The notes: a model not told the origin generated them from the sequence alone. Shown: positions 1 through 8,653, numbered from the stretch's first letter. The stretch is 64,000 nt of DNA from Streptomyces acidicola (GCF_009377235.1 NZ_VMNX01000010.1:1-64000); one strand, 5' to 3'. A program made the numbers and translations.

Positions 1-81
1 CGGATAGGGGCCACAGGCGCCGATCGGCAGCAACGGCTCGACCAACGCCCACTCGTCGTCGCTGAGTTCACGCCTCGCCAC
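1..81 (-). CDS. IS5-family transposase, N-terminal part (runs off left edge)
   Basis: Reading leftwards from a GTG at 79-81, the sequence encodes VARRELSDDEWALVEPLLP, the classic N-terminus of IS5-family (DUF4096-type) transposases. Only about 27 codons lie in the window, so nothing can be said about the catalytic domain or whether the copy is intact. It marks the left side of a region rich in insertion-sequence debris. Confidence 0.7.
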   Translation of the reverse strand, partial: MARRELSDDEWALVEPLLPIGACGPYP

Positions 82-208
82 ACGAGAGTTGTACCAGCAG
101 GTGATCACGACTCCGTACAGGCCCTAGTGCTGTGACCGGGATGGTCCACCGTGATCGGAAGGCGGCTCGCGGGACGAGCGCACGCGCAACGGCTGGTATT
201 ACTGGGGC

Positions 209-586
209 ATGCAGGAAGAGACGGCACGCTCCGCGATCGACACGTTCATCTCCGCGTTTAACGCCTCGGACGACAGCTATGTGACTGCCCTGCTCTCCCA
301 GGCCCTGACCTCAGACGTGGTCTTCTGGGGGCCGTTGGGTCGCAGCGAAGGAATCGCGGCGGTCGAGCGGTTCGTGCTGGACATCCGGCGCCACCCGGCG
401 GGGACCGGCACGATGGTGCGCTGCTCAGCGGTGGACATGCCTGACGAGTGGGCCCGGTACCAGTGGGTCTTCACCACGCCGGATGGAGGCCCCCGCCTGG
501 CGGGAACGGACGTCGTCCACCTGCGGCGGAGCCTCATCGACCAGGTCATCGTCTTTGCGGGGGAGATCGAGCCGTCCACCTCCTGA
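209..586 (+). CDS. NTF2/SnoaL-like fold protein
   Basis: A 125-residue protein of the size and pattern of SnoaL-like/NTF2 proteins. It has an N-terminal helix (ETARSAIDTFISAFN), a D-V-V-F-W-G-P strand after an acidic loop, then alternating strands ending in VVHLRRSLIDQVIVFAGE. The family forms small alpha+beta barrels that act as cyclases, isomerases or ligand-binding proteins; no specific activity can be assigned. The gene stands alone between an IS5 fragment and IS630 debris. The ATG at 209 is the only reasonable start, although the upstream ribosome binding site is weak. Confidence 0.75.
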   Translation: MQEETARSAIDTFISAFNASDDSYVTALLSQALTSDVVFWGPLGRSEGIAAVERFVLDIRRHPAGTGTMVRCSAVDMPDEWARYQWVFTTPDGGPRLAGTDVVHLRRSLIDQVIVFAGEIEPSTS

Positions 587-661
587 GTCGTCCTTCTGCC
601 GCTGTCCTTCTCGTGAACTTGTCCCTTTCGGCACTCCGGGGCTGCGGTTCGCGGTCGGTCA

Positions 662-916
662 GGCTGCGGCGTTGAGGGGGCGTCCGCCCCAGCGGATGCC
701 CTTCTCGCTGCGGATGCGGGCGCGTTTCTTGCGTTGGGCGGCAAGTACGTCGGGGTGGCGGGCGTTGGCGTTGCGCCAGCGCAGGTAGCGGTGCAGTGCC
801 TGGGTTTGCCTGGGGTGGCTGCGGTGGTGGGAGTTGGCCAGGGTGAACTGCCGCAGCGGGCCGAAGTGGGCCTCGATCGGGTTGGCCCAGTCATTGTGGT
901 TGAACGAGAGCGCCTC
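662..916 (-). pseudogene. IS630-family transposase, C-terminal remnant
   Basis: The minus strand encodes NDWANPIEAHFGPLRQF and then LHRYLRWRNANARHPDVLAA before a stop. This is the DDE-domain C-terminus typical of actinobacterial IS630 transposases, with the catalytic Glu in PIEAHFG. Everything upstream of about residue 250 of a normal copy is missing; the reading frame continues into unrelated sequence. It abuts a nuclease-family remnant at 922, so the junction is a deletion or rearrangement scar. Confidence 0.75.
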
Positions 917-921
917 GCAGG

Positions 922-1146
922 TCAGCGGTACGCCCACGGACGGGCTGTGTCGATCGCGTCGGTGTCGAGCTGGAACACCAGGCCGTCGTGGTCGCTTGCA
1001 CCGCCGGGCTGATCGAGCAGACGGTAGCCGGACACGGCGCCGGCCAGCGGCCTGGACACCCACGCCTGGTCGATGCGGTCGTCGGTGACGGTCGGCGCAA
1101 AGCCCTGGACGCTGCCCCATAGACCGGCGCTCCGCCAAGTCAGGTT
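922..1146 (-). pseudogene. Endonuclease/exonuclease/phosphatase-family C-terminal remnant
   Basis: On the minus strand an open stretch of about 73 codons reads DDRIDQAWVSRPLAGAVSGY and, further on, GGASDHDGLVFQLD before TGA at 922-924. DDRID plus S-D-H-D-G-L is the diagnostic C-terminal catalytic region of the endonuclease/exonuclease/phosphatase superfamily. An in-frame TGA immediately upstream and the absence of the N-terminal two-thirds show that this is a fragment. It directly adjoins the IS630 remnant. Confidence 0.6.
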
Positions 1147-1220
1147 TCAGCAGGTCACAGCATTCCGTCGGTTGACAACACCTCACCACGCACCGGCGTG
1201 ACCCGGCATCAGCCCACACT

Positions 1221-1283
1221 GTTCCGTCGCAGCGAAGATTGAGCGTTCTCACCGAAGGCTGGCGGGTGGGCTTCTTCTCATCG
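1221..1283. repeat. Left arm of a ~63-bp imperfect inverted repeat
   Basis: This arm begins GTTCCGTCGCA and ends TTCTCATCG. Its reverse complement, with about 87% identity and one 1-bp indel, lies at 2638-2701. The shared blocks include TTGAGCGTTCTC, CCGAAG and GGGTGGGC. The two arms bracket about 1.35 kb that holds the DUF6236 pseudogene. Confidence 0.85.
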
Positions 1284-1408
1284 TAGGTTGAGCGGGCTGA
1301 TCAGAGCCGGTTTGGCGGCCAGGTTCGTGGCGCACTCTCGGCGTTCTGGGTGCGTTAGCGTGGCGCCAGTTGCAGCGACCTTGTCGGGCGCGGTGCTCAG
1401 GTGCGCAA

Positions 1409-2585
1409 TCACAGCGGCGACCGGCGGTTCGACATCCGATCCGCGGCCAGCAAATAGGCCACGGGAGAGCCGGTTCGCTGCTGCTGACGGGCCTTCATGC
1501 GGCCCGCGATGTAGGGAATGACGGTGAGCGCGACCGCCGCGGCCCCGACCGCCGGGTGGCCTCCGGAAGCGGCCAGGGCGCCCAACGCCGTGCCGGAGAC
1601 GGCCCCAAGGTCCACCTTCAATCCCAGAATGCCCACCGTCGATTCGATGCCGAACGCGCGCAACGCCCGGCGCAGTTCGTCCAGTTGCGGCTCGGTGGCC
1701 CGCTCGTAGAGCGCCTGCAGATGGGCCTGGGCGATCTCGGCGTTCTCGACAGCGGTGATCTGTTCCAGTTCGGTTGCCAGGGAGTCGATGTGCGTCCGGA
1801 AGGCCGCGAGCTCGGGCGCGTACCGCTGCCGGAAGCCACCAGCCGGGAAACGGGCACGGCGGCGATCCTCTCGGGCCGGATCACCGCGCGGAGCGAGAGA
1901 TGGACGTAGGCGGCCTGCGTGTCCTGGAAGGCCCGGGTCACTGGCTGGTCGAGCAGATCAGCGAGGCGGTCGAGGGCACCCACCGCGTGGTGCATCCGCA
2001 GGTCGTCGGTCACAGGTGACAGCGCGTTGTGACGGGCGACGGCGTCGGCCAGGGCAGTCAGGTAGACGGTGCCCAGCTTCGGGTGCAGCCCGATCCACGG
2101 GTCCTGCTCGTGAACCTGGCGGGCCAGGCCTGCCTCGACCAAATGGTGCCGCAGTTCGTTGGACATCTTGGCGTAGGTGCCGCCGCAGTAGATCCATACC
2201 AGTGCCCGATGGTGAAAAGGATCATCAGGTGCCCGCTGGCTGTACGGAGGGGACAGGACGGGCCACCGTCATCCGCGGAGACGACGAGTGCTGGATCTTC
2301 CGCTCGCATCGCCATGAGTGCTCTGGTGGTGTACGCCACAGCCGTCTCCTCGCCGCTGAGAAGTTCGAAGAAGGCGGTGGCCACCGTGTCCAGGTCGTCC
2401 TCGCTCGGAGTGATCTCGTGCAGCAGATCACTCTCCCCACGGATCTCGCGGACTAACTCGTTGTCGCGATCATCGACCGCACGCGGACGAAGCCTGACGA
2501 TCCTTTCCCATGACAGCAGCGCGAGCTTGAGCCAGTCGCTGTCCTGGAAGTGCATCCACGGGTAGTACAGAGCGATCGCCGCCAT
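1409..2585 (-). pseudogene. DUF6236-family protein, two frameshifts
   Basis: Three overlapping minus-strand frames together give one protein of about 390 residues. It opens MAAIALYYPWMHFQDSDWLK, the hallmark N-terminus of DUF6236. The frame then shifts near 2205, where the continuing product is WIYCGGTYAKMSNEL. It shifts again near 1846, continuing FRQRYAPELAAFRTHID and later RAFGIESTVGILGLKVDL. The C-terminal glycine/alanine-rich hydrophobic part ends at 1409. Each shift needs only a single-base change, so these are recent lesions or sequencing errors. The role of DUF6236 is unknown; homologues are scattered in actinobacterial accessory regions. Confidence 0.75.
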
Positions 2586-2637
2586 TTGCCCTCCGATTCG
2601 TCAACGCGCCTGTTTCGCGGCCGGTTTGGTCAAACAT

Positions 2638-2701
2638 CGATGAGAAGGACGCCCACCCACCAGACTTCGGCGAGAACGCTCAAGGTTCGTTGCGACGGAA
2701 C
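2638..2701. repeat. Right arm of the ~63-bp inverted repeat
   Basis: The reverse complement of this segment matches 1221-1283. Read outward, both arms give similar peptides (RTLNLRCDGT on the left, RTLKVRCDGT on the right), so each may be the end of a once-coding or IS-terminal sequence. No target-site duplication could be confirmed by eye. Confidence 0.85.
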
Positions 2702-3013
2702 ACACACCGTACGTACACGAAAGGAGTGTGCGGGCAGCAGTCGCCAGCGGGAGCGGCCGGGGCTGTCGTCATCAGGCGTACTCGCTGTAGCGGTCTGACC
2801 CGGAGGAAGACGGGCACGAGGATCCTGGCGGTCTTGGCCGTACCGTCGGGGTTCGGGCGCAGGGACGGGCCGTTGTTCTGCACGATCTCGACCTGGAAGC
2901 CGCGGGTGTCGCCGAGACTCAGGGCCTCGACGTCCCGCTCGCCGAAGGTGTCAACGCCTTCGCCGAGCACGCGGACGAAGGCAAGGGAGGCCCGGTGTAC
3001 ACGGACGGTCAGT
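2680..3013 (-). pseudogene. Unassigned protein fragment
   Basis: An open minus-strand stretch includes LGEGVDTFGERDVEALSLGD and QVEIVQNNGPSLRPNPDG. Composition and codon use look like real protein, but the reading enters from a stop-containing region upstream with no good start or ribosome binding site. Its C-terminus passes into the inverted-repeat arm. I do not recognise the family. The rest of 2586-3054 holds nothing else recognisable. Confidence 0.35.
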
Positions 3014-3054
3014 AGTCACTCACCTTGTCCGGTCCTGGCGACATCCCGAGGATG

Positions 3055-3942
3055 TCAGCCCAGGGCGGGATAGCCGCCGGCATCGAGGTCGTCGATCAGG
3101 CTCGGGTGGGTGGGCTGCCAGCCGGACCGTTCCCGGGTCAGTGCACTGGACGACGGCATGTCAAGTGCGAACACGCGACCGATGACGCCGAAGCGCTCAG
3201 GCGGCACCGACTCGACCGGCATCGCAAGAACGCCGCCGATAGCCTCGGCCAGTGTCCTCATGGTGTCGCCCTCGTCGGCTACCGCGTGCAGGACTGTGCC
3301 CGGCGCGGCGTCCTCGAGTGCGATGCGGAACAGCCCGGCGGCGTCAAGCCGGTTGACCGCTGGCCATCGCTGCGTGCCGTCGCCGACGTACGCTGACACG
3401 CCGGTTTTCTGTGCGGCGGCGATGAGCACTGAGCAGAAGCCGTATTGTGCCCCGCGCTGGTGCACGGAGCGCGGCAGCCGCACGACAGAGGACCGGACGC
3501 CCTGGTCGGCCAGGGCCAGCACCATCTCGGAGGTGCGGCCGCGGCCACCGACCGGACCGTCGGTGGTATCGGGGTCGTCCTCGGTGGAGGTGTGGCCTGG
3601 CATCATCGGCGTGAGGCCGGCATGTACGAACGGCTTGCCACTGCCTGCGAGTGCGGCCGCGAGAGTCTGCACGGCGCGCGCTTCCTCGTCGATGCCCTGT
3701 TCCAGGTTGTTCCAGTCGTTGCTGAAGGCGAGGTTGATGACACCGTCGGCCTGCGCGGCGCCGGCGCGGAGGCTGTCCAGGTCGGTGAGGTCGCCGCGGA
3801 GCGGCGTCCCGTCGGCGGCGGCGACGGCCTTAGCCGCGGTATCAGAGCGGACGAGGCCGAGGACCTCGTGACCAACGGCGATGAGCTCGGGAACGACAGC
3901 TGAGCCGATGCTGCCGCTGGCGCCGGTGACGAACACGCGCAT
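3055..3942 (-). CDS. Atypical/extended SDR-family NAD(P)-dependent oxidoreductase
   Basis: A 295-residue Rossmann-fold protein with the nucleotide-binding motif VFVTGASGSIG at residues 3-13. An early acidic turn (RGDLTDLDSL) is typical of atypical SDRs that act on nucleotide sugars, flavonoids or unknown small molecules. The usual YxxxK pair is not obvious (RSVHQRGAQYGF replaces it), as in many SDR5-type proteins. The start at 3942 follows GGAGCCTCCC on the minus strand. It precedes an MmcQ/YjbR-type protein that is transcribed towards it from 4456. Substrate unknown. Confidence 0.85.
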   Translation of the reverse strand: MRVFVTGASGSIGSAVVPELIAVGHEVLGLVRSDTAAKAVAAADGTPLRGDLTDLDSLRAGAAQADGVINLAFSNDWNNLEQGIDEEARAVQTLAAALAGSGKPFVHAGLTPMMPGHTSTEDDPDTTDGPVGGRGRTSEMVLALADQGVRSSVVRLPRSVHQRGAQYGFCSVLIAAAQKTGVSAYVGDGTQRWPAVNRLDAAGLFRIALEDAAPGTVLHAVADEGDTMRTLAEAIGGVLAMPVESVPPERFGVIGRVFALDMPSSSALTRERSGWQPTHPSLIDDLDAGGYPALG

Positions 3943-3997
3943 GGGAGGCTCCAGATGACTGCTGCGACGCTGCGTCGCAGGATGGGCATGGTGAGGG

Positions 3998-4456
3998 TCA
4001 GGCGTGGCGGTTGTGGGTGCGCGGATCCACGGGTTGCTTGGACTTGGGAAGCCCGCCGACCACGAGACGGTAGGAGTCGGTCACGAGTTCCTTCACCAGC
4101 TTGTCGTCGATGGTGTCTCCGCCTTCCATTGTGATCCAGTGTCTTTTGTTCATGTGGTAGCCGGGGGTGATGTCTGCGTACTGCTCACGCAGGGCTGTGG
4201 CGTCGTCAGGGTCGGCTTTCAGGATCACGACGGGACGTCCAGGCATCTCGGTCATGAGCATGAAGACCTTGCCGCCCCCCTTGTGGAGCTCCCAGTCGGG
4301 GTCGAAACGATGCTCCTGGTCGGTGCCGGGCAGTTCCGCGGTGTGGTCGCTCGCGATCTTCTGCAGTTCCTGTCCGTCCAAGGTGATCAACTCCTCTGTC
4401 GGTTCGAATGCCTGGGGTCCCTTTGCGCCGGTCGATGGCCGGCAGTGGACGGCCAC
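3998..4456 (-). CDS. MmcQ/YjbR-family protein
   Basis: The C-terminal half carries the family signature: VFMLMTEMPGRPVVILKADP, then GYHMNKRHWITM and the closing TDSYRLVVGGLPKSKQ. MmcQ/YjbR proteins are small (about 120-150 residues) and adopt a double-wing fold like DNA-binding domains; the function is unknown. The first 25 or so residues (MAVHCRPSTGAKG...) are unlike the family, so the true start may lie downstream, near LDGQELQKIA. The gene lies between a quinone oxidoreductase and an SDR, all on the minus strand, and may share a transcript with them. Confidence 0.75.
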   Translation of the reverse strand: MAVHCRPSTGAKGPQAFEPTEELITLDGQELQKIASDHTAELPGTDQEHRFDPDWELHKGGGKVFMLMTEMPGRPVVILKADPDDATALREQYADITPGYHMNKRHWITMEGGDTIDDKLVKELVTDSYRLVVGGLPKSKQPVDPRTHNRHA

Positions 4457-4499
4457 CGACCGACCGGCAGGTCATGGTCCTGATCTCCGCCATGGCCAT

Positions 4500-5417
4500 C
4501 TACGGCAGGACGCGGATGACTGTCTTGCCGCGGCGTCGCGTGGTTGGGTTGAGGGCGCCGATGGCGTCGTCGAGGCTCGCGATGTCACCGATGTTGGTCC
4601 GCAGGCGTCCGTCCCGCACCCGCTGCACGATCTCACCGAGTTCGGCGCGATCGGCTTCGACGACGAAGTCGACGGCCAGGCCGTCAGCGGGCCGTGCTTC
4701 GACCGGGCCGACGGCGGACACCAGGGTTCCTCCGGCCTTGATCAGGGCGGCGGACTGCTTTTGAACATCGCCGCCGATGACATCGAAGACCAGGTCGACG
4801 CTGCCGACGTCTTTGAGCGTATCGTTCTCGAGGTCGACGAACTCGTGTGCGCCGAAGTCGAGTGCCTTCTCACGGTCGGCGGCGCGTCCGGTGCCGATGA
4901 CGTAGGCGCCGGTTTCACGTGCGAGCTGGGTGACCATCGTCCCGACTGCTCCGGCTGCGCCGTGGGCGAGGATGGTCTGGCCGGCCTGGAGGCGGCCGTG
5001 CTGGAACAGCCCCTGCCACGCGGTCAGGCCTGAGATGGGCAGGGACGCGCCTACCGTGAAGTCGACGTCGCCTGGCAGCGGTGCGAGGTTACGTGCTTCG
5101 ATCGCCACGTACTCCGCGAGGGTGCCGTCACGGTGCCAGTCGGCGAGGCCGAACACCCGCTGTCCGACCGAGAGCCCTGTCGTGCCGTAGCCGAGGGCGG
5201 TGACCACTCCGGCCAGCTCGTGGCCGGGGATCGACGGTGTCTTGTCACGGCCGGCGCGATCGGTCCAGGTCGATGGCCAATCCATCTCTGTGGGGACGAA
5301 GCCCGATGCATGGATCTGAACGATGACGTCGTTGATCGCTGCGGACGGCTCAGGCCGCTTGGTCAGCGTCATCCCGGCCGTTCCCGCTGCCTGGTCGGTT
5401 ACCACAATGGCTTTCAT
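4500..5417 (-). CDS. NADP-dependent zinc-less quinone/alkenal oxidoreductase (MDR family)
   Basis: A 305-residue medium-chain reductase. It has the GroES-like N-terminal domain with PSIPGHELAGVVTALG (residues ~80-95), then a Rossmann domain with HGAAGAVGTMVTQLA (A-x-x-G-x-x-G) and the NADP-type loop GTGRAADREKA. Zinc-binding cysteines are absent, as expected for the quinone-oxidoreductase branch, which reduces quinones or alpha,beta-unsaturated carbonyls with NADPH. The start is set at the ATG at 5415-5417 because GAAAGGA lies just upstream and family alignments begin MKAIVV; an upstream in-frame extension to 5843 is not genuine. Confidence 0.88.
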   Translation of the reverse strand: MKAIVVTDQAAGTAGMTLTKRPEPSAAINDVIVQIHASGFVPTEMDWPSTWTDRAGRDKTPSIPGHELAGVVTALGYGTTGLSVGQRVFGLADWHRDGTLAEYVAIEARNLAPLPGDVDFTVGASLPISGLTAWQGLFQHGRLQAGQTILAHGAAGAVGTMVTQLARETGAYVIGTGRAADREKALDFGAHEFVDLENDTLKDVGSVDLVFDVIGGDVQKQSAALIKAGGTLVSAVGPVEARPADGLAVDFVVEADRAELGEIVQRVRDGRLRTNIGDIASLDDAIGALNPTTRRRGKTVIRVLP

Positions 5418-5601
5418 TGAAATGGTCCTTTCTCGTATGTGTGGTGGGTTTAAGGTTTCCGGGTACCCCGCGGGCGCGGCGGCCGCACCGGTGAGGGGGC
5501 CGTCGGGGCTTGGGGGCTGAGCTTGCGCATCGCCCGGTTCTGTCGCTCTACCGCCTGCGCGATGTGCCCGGCGCGGCGGCGCGGGCTCGCGGTGCGCGGC
5601 G

Positions 5602-5862
5602 GTGGCGGCGATGCCGCTGGCCGGAATGACGGTCGTCGTGACCGGCGCGATGACCGGCCCACTGGAGAAGCTCAGCCGGAACCAGATGAACGAACTCATC
5701 GAACGCGCCGGCGGCCGCTCCTCCTCCAGCGTCTCCAAGAAGACCACCCTGGTCGTCGCCGGAGAAGGCGCCGGATCCAAACGCACCAAGGCCGAAACCC
5801 TCGGCATCCGGCTGACCACCCCCGACGAATTCGCCACCCTCATCGCCGACTTCGTCGACTGA
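5602..5862 (+). CDS. Stand-alone BRCT-domain protein, likely a DNA-ligase C-terminal remnant
   Basis: An 86-residue single BRCT domain: [20 protein letters not shown], then [20 protein letters not shown] and a final [12 protein letters not shown]. This closely resembles the C-terminal BRCT domain of bacterial NAD-dependent DNA ligases (SVSKKTxxVVAGxxxGSK). The preceding ~140 bases do not encode the helix-hairpin-helix region of a ligase in this frame. It is therefore a fragment of a ligA-like gene, or a rare free-standing BRCT protein starting at the GTG at 5602. A ribosome binding site is not convincing. Confidence 0.65.
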   Translation: MAAMPLAGMTVVVTGAMTGPLEKLSRNQMNELIERAGGRSSSSVSKKTTLVVAGEGAGSKRTKAETLGIRLTTPDEFATLIADFVD

Positions 5863-6120
5863 GTGGTCCCCAGAGGCCTGTCCGGAGGAGTTCAACGAAT
5901 GGGCACAGGGATGCCGGGATAGGGATGAGATGTCTTCTCCTCCCGTTGATCAATTTGCCGCCGCCCCATCCGCCTGGGAGCTGTCTTGGAGCCGGTGGAG
6001 CTCGGCCCAGTTCACTTGAAGAGGGGCGGTCGTCACGAAGGGCGACCGAACCAGGGCTCGGCGCACCGGGTCCGGCCCCAACGCAGTCGGCGTCGGGGCT
6101 GCGGCAGACGGCTCCTGCCT

Positions 6121-6498
6121 TCACTTGACGTGGATGACGTGCTTGGAGATGCGCCAGCCGTCGGCGGTGTGCCGCAGGTCGTCCATGAAGACGACGCTCA
6201 CGACCGAGCCGTCGGCCCGGAGCCCCAGGCCCTTGGACCGGACATGGACCTCTTCGCCCGGGCCGTCCGAGATGACGAAGTTCGTCGTGTGATGGGCCAG
6301 GGCGTGCCCCTCGGCACTGAGGACGGAGACGATCGCCTTCAGGCCGATGGCCGGTTCGAAGCCGAACACGGTCCCGTCCCAGAAGGCGTCCTCGGTGAGG
6401 CACTCGCCGAGGCGGTCCATCTCGTGATCGTCCATGAGGTGGTTCAGCAGCGACAGGACTCTTGTGATCTCGACGGTGTCGTCGTTCGTGGGTTGCAT
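6121..6498 (-). CDS. NTF2/SnoaL-like protein
   Basis: A 125-residue SnoaL-like protein: an N-terminal helix (EITRVLSLLNHLMDDHEMDRL), a central VSVLSAEGHALAHHTTNFVI strand with tandem histidines, and the family ending DGWRISKHVIHVK. The family forms cone-shaped barrels that bind or isomerise hydrophobic small molecules. It follows the SDR gene at 6540-7286 by 41 bp on the same strand, so the two are probably co-transcribed and act on the same metabolite. The MmyB-type regulator divergent from the SDR is the likely controller. Confidence 0.82.
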   Translation of the reverse strand: MQPTNDDTVEITRVLSLLNHLMDDHEMDRLGECLTEDAFWDGTVFGFEPAIGLKAIVSVLSAEGHALAHHTTNFVISDGPGEEVHVRSKGLGLRADGSVVSVVFMDDLRHTADGWRISKHVIHVK

Positions 6499-6539
6499 TC
6501 TGTATCCACCGGGCCTTTCCGTACTGAAGGAGTACGAGC

Positions 6540-7286
6540 TCAGCGCTGGTTGCTGAGGAGGGCCAGGACCTCGTCGTACTTGCCGTTGGCCTCCGCGTCG
6601 CGGACGAAGCGGGCGCGCTCCACGACGAGTTCCTTGGCCTCGGGGTTGTCGCGCAGCTGGCCGAGGGTCTCGTCGAGGAAGTCGTCCAGCGGCATGGACG
6701 ACTCGGCGTCCTCCTGGCCGAACATGGCCGTCCGCACACCCGGCGGGGCCACCTCGATCACCTGGACCCCACGGTCGGCGAGCTGCACGCGCAGGCTGTC
6801 CGAGAAGGAGTGCAGCGCGGCCTTGGTCGCGTTGTACGTCGGGGTGATCGGCAGCGGTACGAACGCCAGCGCGGAGGAGACGTTCATGACGGCCGCGTCG
6901 GCCTTGCCGATCAGGAGCGGGAGGAAGGCGTACGTCATCCGGAGCGTGCCGAGCAGGTTGACGGTGACGTGGTCCTCGGCGATCTGCAGGTCGGCGGGGT
7001 TGAGGACGTCCTCCCGCAGCATGATGCCCGCGTTGTTAACCAGGACGTTCAGTTCCGGGTGGTTCGCCCTGACCGTTTCGGCGGCGTGGGCGATCGACGC
7101 GGGGTCCGTGACGTCGAGGGCGAGCGCCTCGACGCCCGGATGCTCGACCACGATCCGGTCGAGCAGCTCCTTGCGCCGTCCGGCGACGATCACCTTGTTG
7201 CCGGACTCGTGCAGGCGTACGGCGAGGCCGAGGCCGATGCCCGAGGTGCCGCCGGTGATCAGGACCGTGTTGCCCGTCAGGTTCAT
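6540..7286 (-). CDS. SDR-family oxidoreductase, DltE-like classical SDR
   Basis: A 248-residue classical SDR. It has VLITGGTSGIGLGLA near residue 8 (TGxxxGIG), NNAGIML near residue 85, a catalytic Ser in MNVSSALAF, and Tyr-x-x-x-Lys in PTYNATKAALHSF. The C-terminal PPGVRTAMFG resembles the DltE/YciK-type group annotated as oxidoreductases of aldehydes or ketones. The ATG at 7284-7286 is preferred because a GAGAGAGA stretch lies just upstream and upstream in-frame sequence is unlike any SDR. It is divergent from the MmyB regulator (gap about 207 bp). Confidence 0.9.
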   Translation of the reverse strand: MNLTGNTVLITGGTSGIGLGLAVRLHESGNKVIVAGRRKELLDRIVVEHPGVEALALDVTDPASIAHAAETVRANHPELNVLVNNAGIMLREDVLNPADLQIAEDHVTVNLLGTLRMTYAFLPLLIGKADAAVMNVSSALAFVPLPITPTYNATKAALHSFSDSLRVQLADRGVQVIEVAPPGVRTAMFGQEDAESSMPLDDFLDETLGQLRDNPEAKELVVERARFVRDAEANGKYDEVLALLSNQR

Positions 7287-7382
7287 GCGGGGATTTCTCT
7301 CTCTCGCTGGTCGTGGGCCCGTGAGCGGCCCACAGGTCGACCGTAGGAGCGCCTCCGCCGGGGCGGGAGAGGACCGGTTGTC

Positions 7383-7401
7383 CAGGGATCGGCTGTCCCT
7401 G
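7383..7401. promoter_or_regulatory. Dyad in SDR/MmyB divergent promoter region
   Basis: CAGGGA and TCCCTG form inverted 6-bp arms separated by 7 bp in the 207-bp space between the SDR and the regulator. The position fits an operator for the divergent regulator, but this is inference from symmetry alone. Confidence 0.35.
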
Positions 7402-7493
7402 CCCGCCCCTTCCGGTCGTAGCGGATCGTGCCCCGCCAGGGTGCCCAGCCATGGATTACTGGTCCCTGGCTGGGCAGGAGGAAAGGGGCGACC

Positions 7494-8351
7494 ATGGGAG
7501 CCATGGAGCGCATGGACAGGAAAGCGCTGGCGGAGTTCCTGCGCCGGCGGCGCGAGACCCTGCGCCCGCGGGACGTGGGAATGGCCGAGGGGCCGCGTCG
7601 GCGTACCCAGGGGCTGCGCCGCGAGGAGGTCGCCGCGCTGGCCGGTATGTCCACGGACTACTACACCCGGCTGGAACAGCAGCGCGGCCCGCAGCCCTCG
7701 GTACAGATCGCGGCCGCCCTGGCGAGGGCGCTGCGCCTGACCCTGGACGAGCGCGACCACCTCTTCTCGCTCATGGGCCACAACGCGCCGGCCCGCTTCC
7801 TCCGCTCCGAGCACGTCGCGCCGACCCTGATGCGGGTCCTGGACCGGCTGGAGGACTCCCCGGCGCTGGTCCTGTCCGACCTGGCCGACACCCTCGCGCA
7901 GAACCGCCTCGCCACCGCGCTGCTGGGCGACCAGACCCAGCACACCGGGCTGGCCCGCAGCGCCTACTACCGCTGGTTCACCGACCCGGCCGAGCGCGCG
8001 TACTACCCGGAGGAGGACCACGAGCATCACGGCCGCACCCAGGCGGCACGGCTGCGGGCCGCGCTGACCAACAGCAGCGACACCTCCCGAGCCGCTCGTA
8101 TTTTCGCCGAGCTCCAAGAACGCAGTACGGAGTTCGTCCGGCTGTGGGAACTTCAGGAGGTCGCCCTGCGCTACGACGAAAGCAAAACCATCCTCCACCC
8201 CCAGCTCGGCCGCATCGACGTCGACGGCCAGGTCCTCTTCACCGACAACCGTGCCCAGACCCTGGTCGTGCTCACCACCCGTCCCGGCACGGAGAGCCAC
8301 AGCAAACTGGAACTGCTCTCCGTCATAGGCCACCAAGAGCTCACCCCCTGA
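7494..8351 (+). CDS. XRE-family regulator with MmyB-like ligand-binding domain
   Basis: A 285-residue protein. The N-terminal helix-turn-helix includes RTQGLRREEVAALAGMSTDY and YTRLEQQRGPQPS (residues ~35-70), the pattern of actinobacterial XRE/MmyB regulators. The C-terminal half is the MmyB-like PAS-type domain, ending EVALRYDESKTILHPQLG and VVLTTRPGTESHSKLELL. The MmyB domain is known to bind fatty-acid-like ligands. The start at 7494 follows GGAGGAAAGGGG. Its divergent position suggests that it controls the SDR/SnoaL pair, probably as a ligand-responsive repressor. Confidence 0.9.
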   Translation: MGAMERMDRKALAEFLRRRRETLRPRDVGMAEGPRRRTQGLRREEVAALAGMSTDYYTRLEQQRGPQPSVQIAAALARALRLTLDERDHLFSLMGHNAPARFLRSEHVAPTLMRVLDRLEDSPALVLSDLADTLAQNRLATALLGDQTQHTGLARSAYYRWFTDPAERAYYPEEDHEHHGRTQAARLRAALTNSSDTSRAARIFAELQERSTEFVRLWELQEVALRYDESKTILHPQLGRIDVDGQVLFTDNRAQTLVVLTTRPGTESHSKLELLSVIGHQELTP

Positions 8352-8653
8352 CCCCCTGCGGCGAAGGCGTCCCCCAGGGGATCCGAACCGCCGGGCAACG
8401 CCAACCGGGACGGCCATCCGGCGGAGGACGTGGTACTGGCCGAGGTCCTGCCCGCGGCGGAGACCACTGAGCTTCCATCCCTCGGCGGAGGCGATCGCCG
8501 AAGTCACCAGCCTGCTCGCGCCCGGCGACAGCAGGCGCTAAAGGACTTGGGTGCTGCGGTCTGATCTCCGTGCGCGTATCGCAACCATCGCGCCGAGCTC
8601 GTCGCCGCCACCGCCTTGAGTCCGATGCCGACTGGGGTCTTCCCTGCTTGGTG
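8352..8653. other. Intergenic, nothing recognised
   Basis: About 300 bp between convergent genes. There is no convincing reading frame, hairpin or repeat. Confidence 0.5.

Noticed and set aside
5986-7740. 584-residue plus-strand open frame
   Set aside because: It is antisense to the SnoaL, SDR and MmyB-module genes; Arg/Ser-rich shadow composition and no ribosome binding site.
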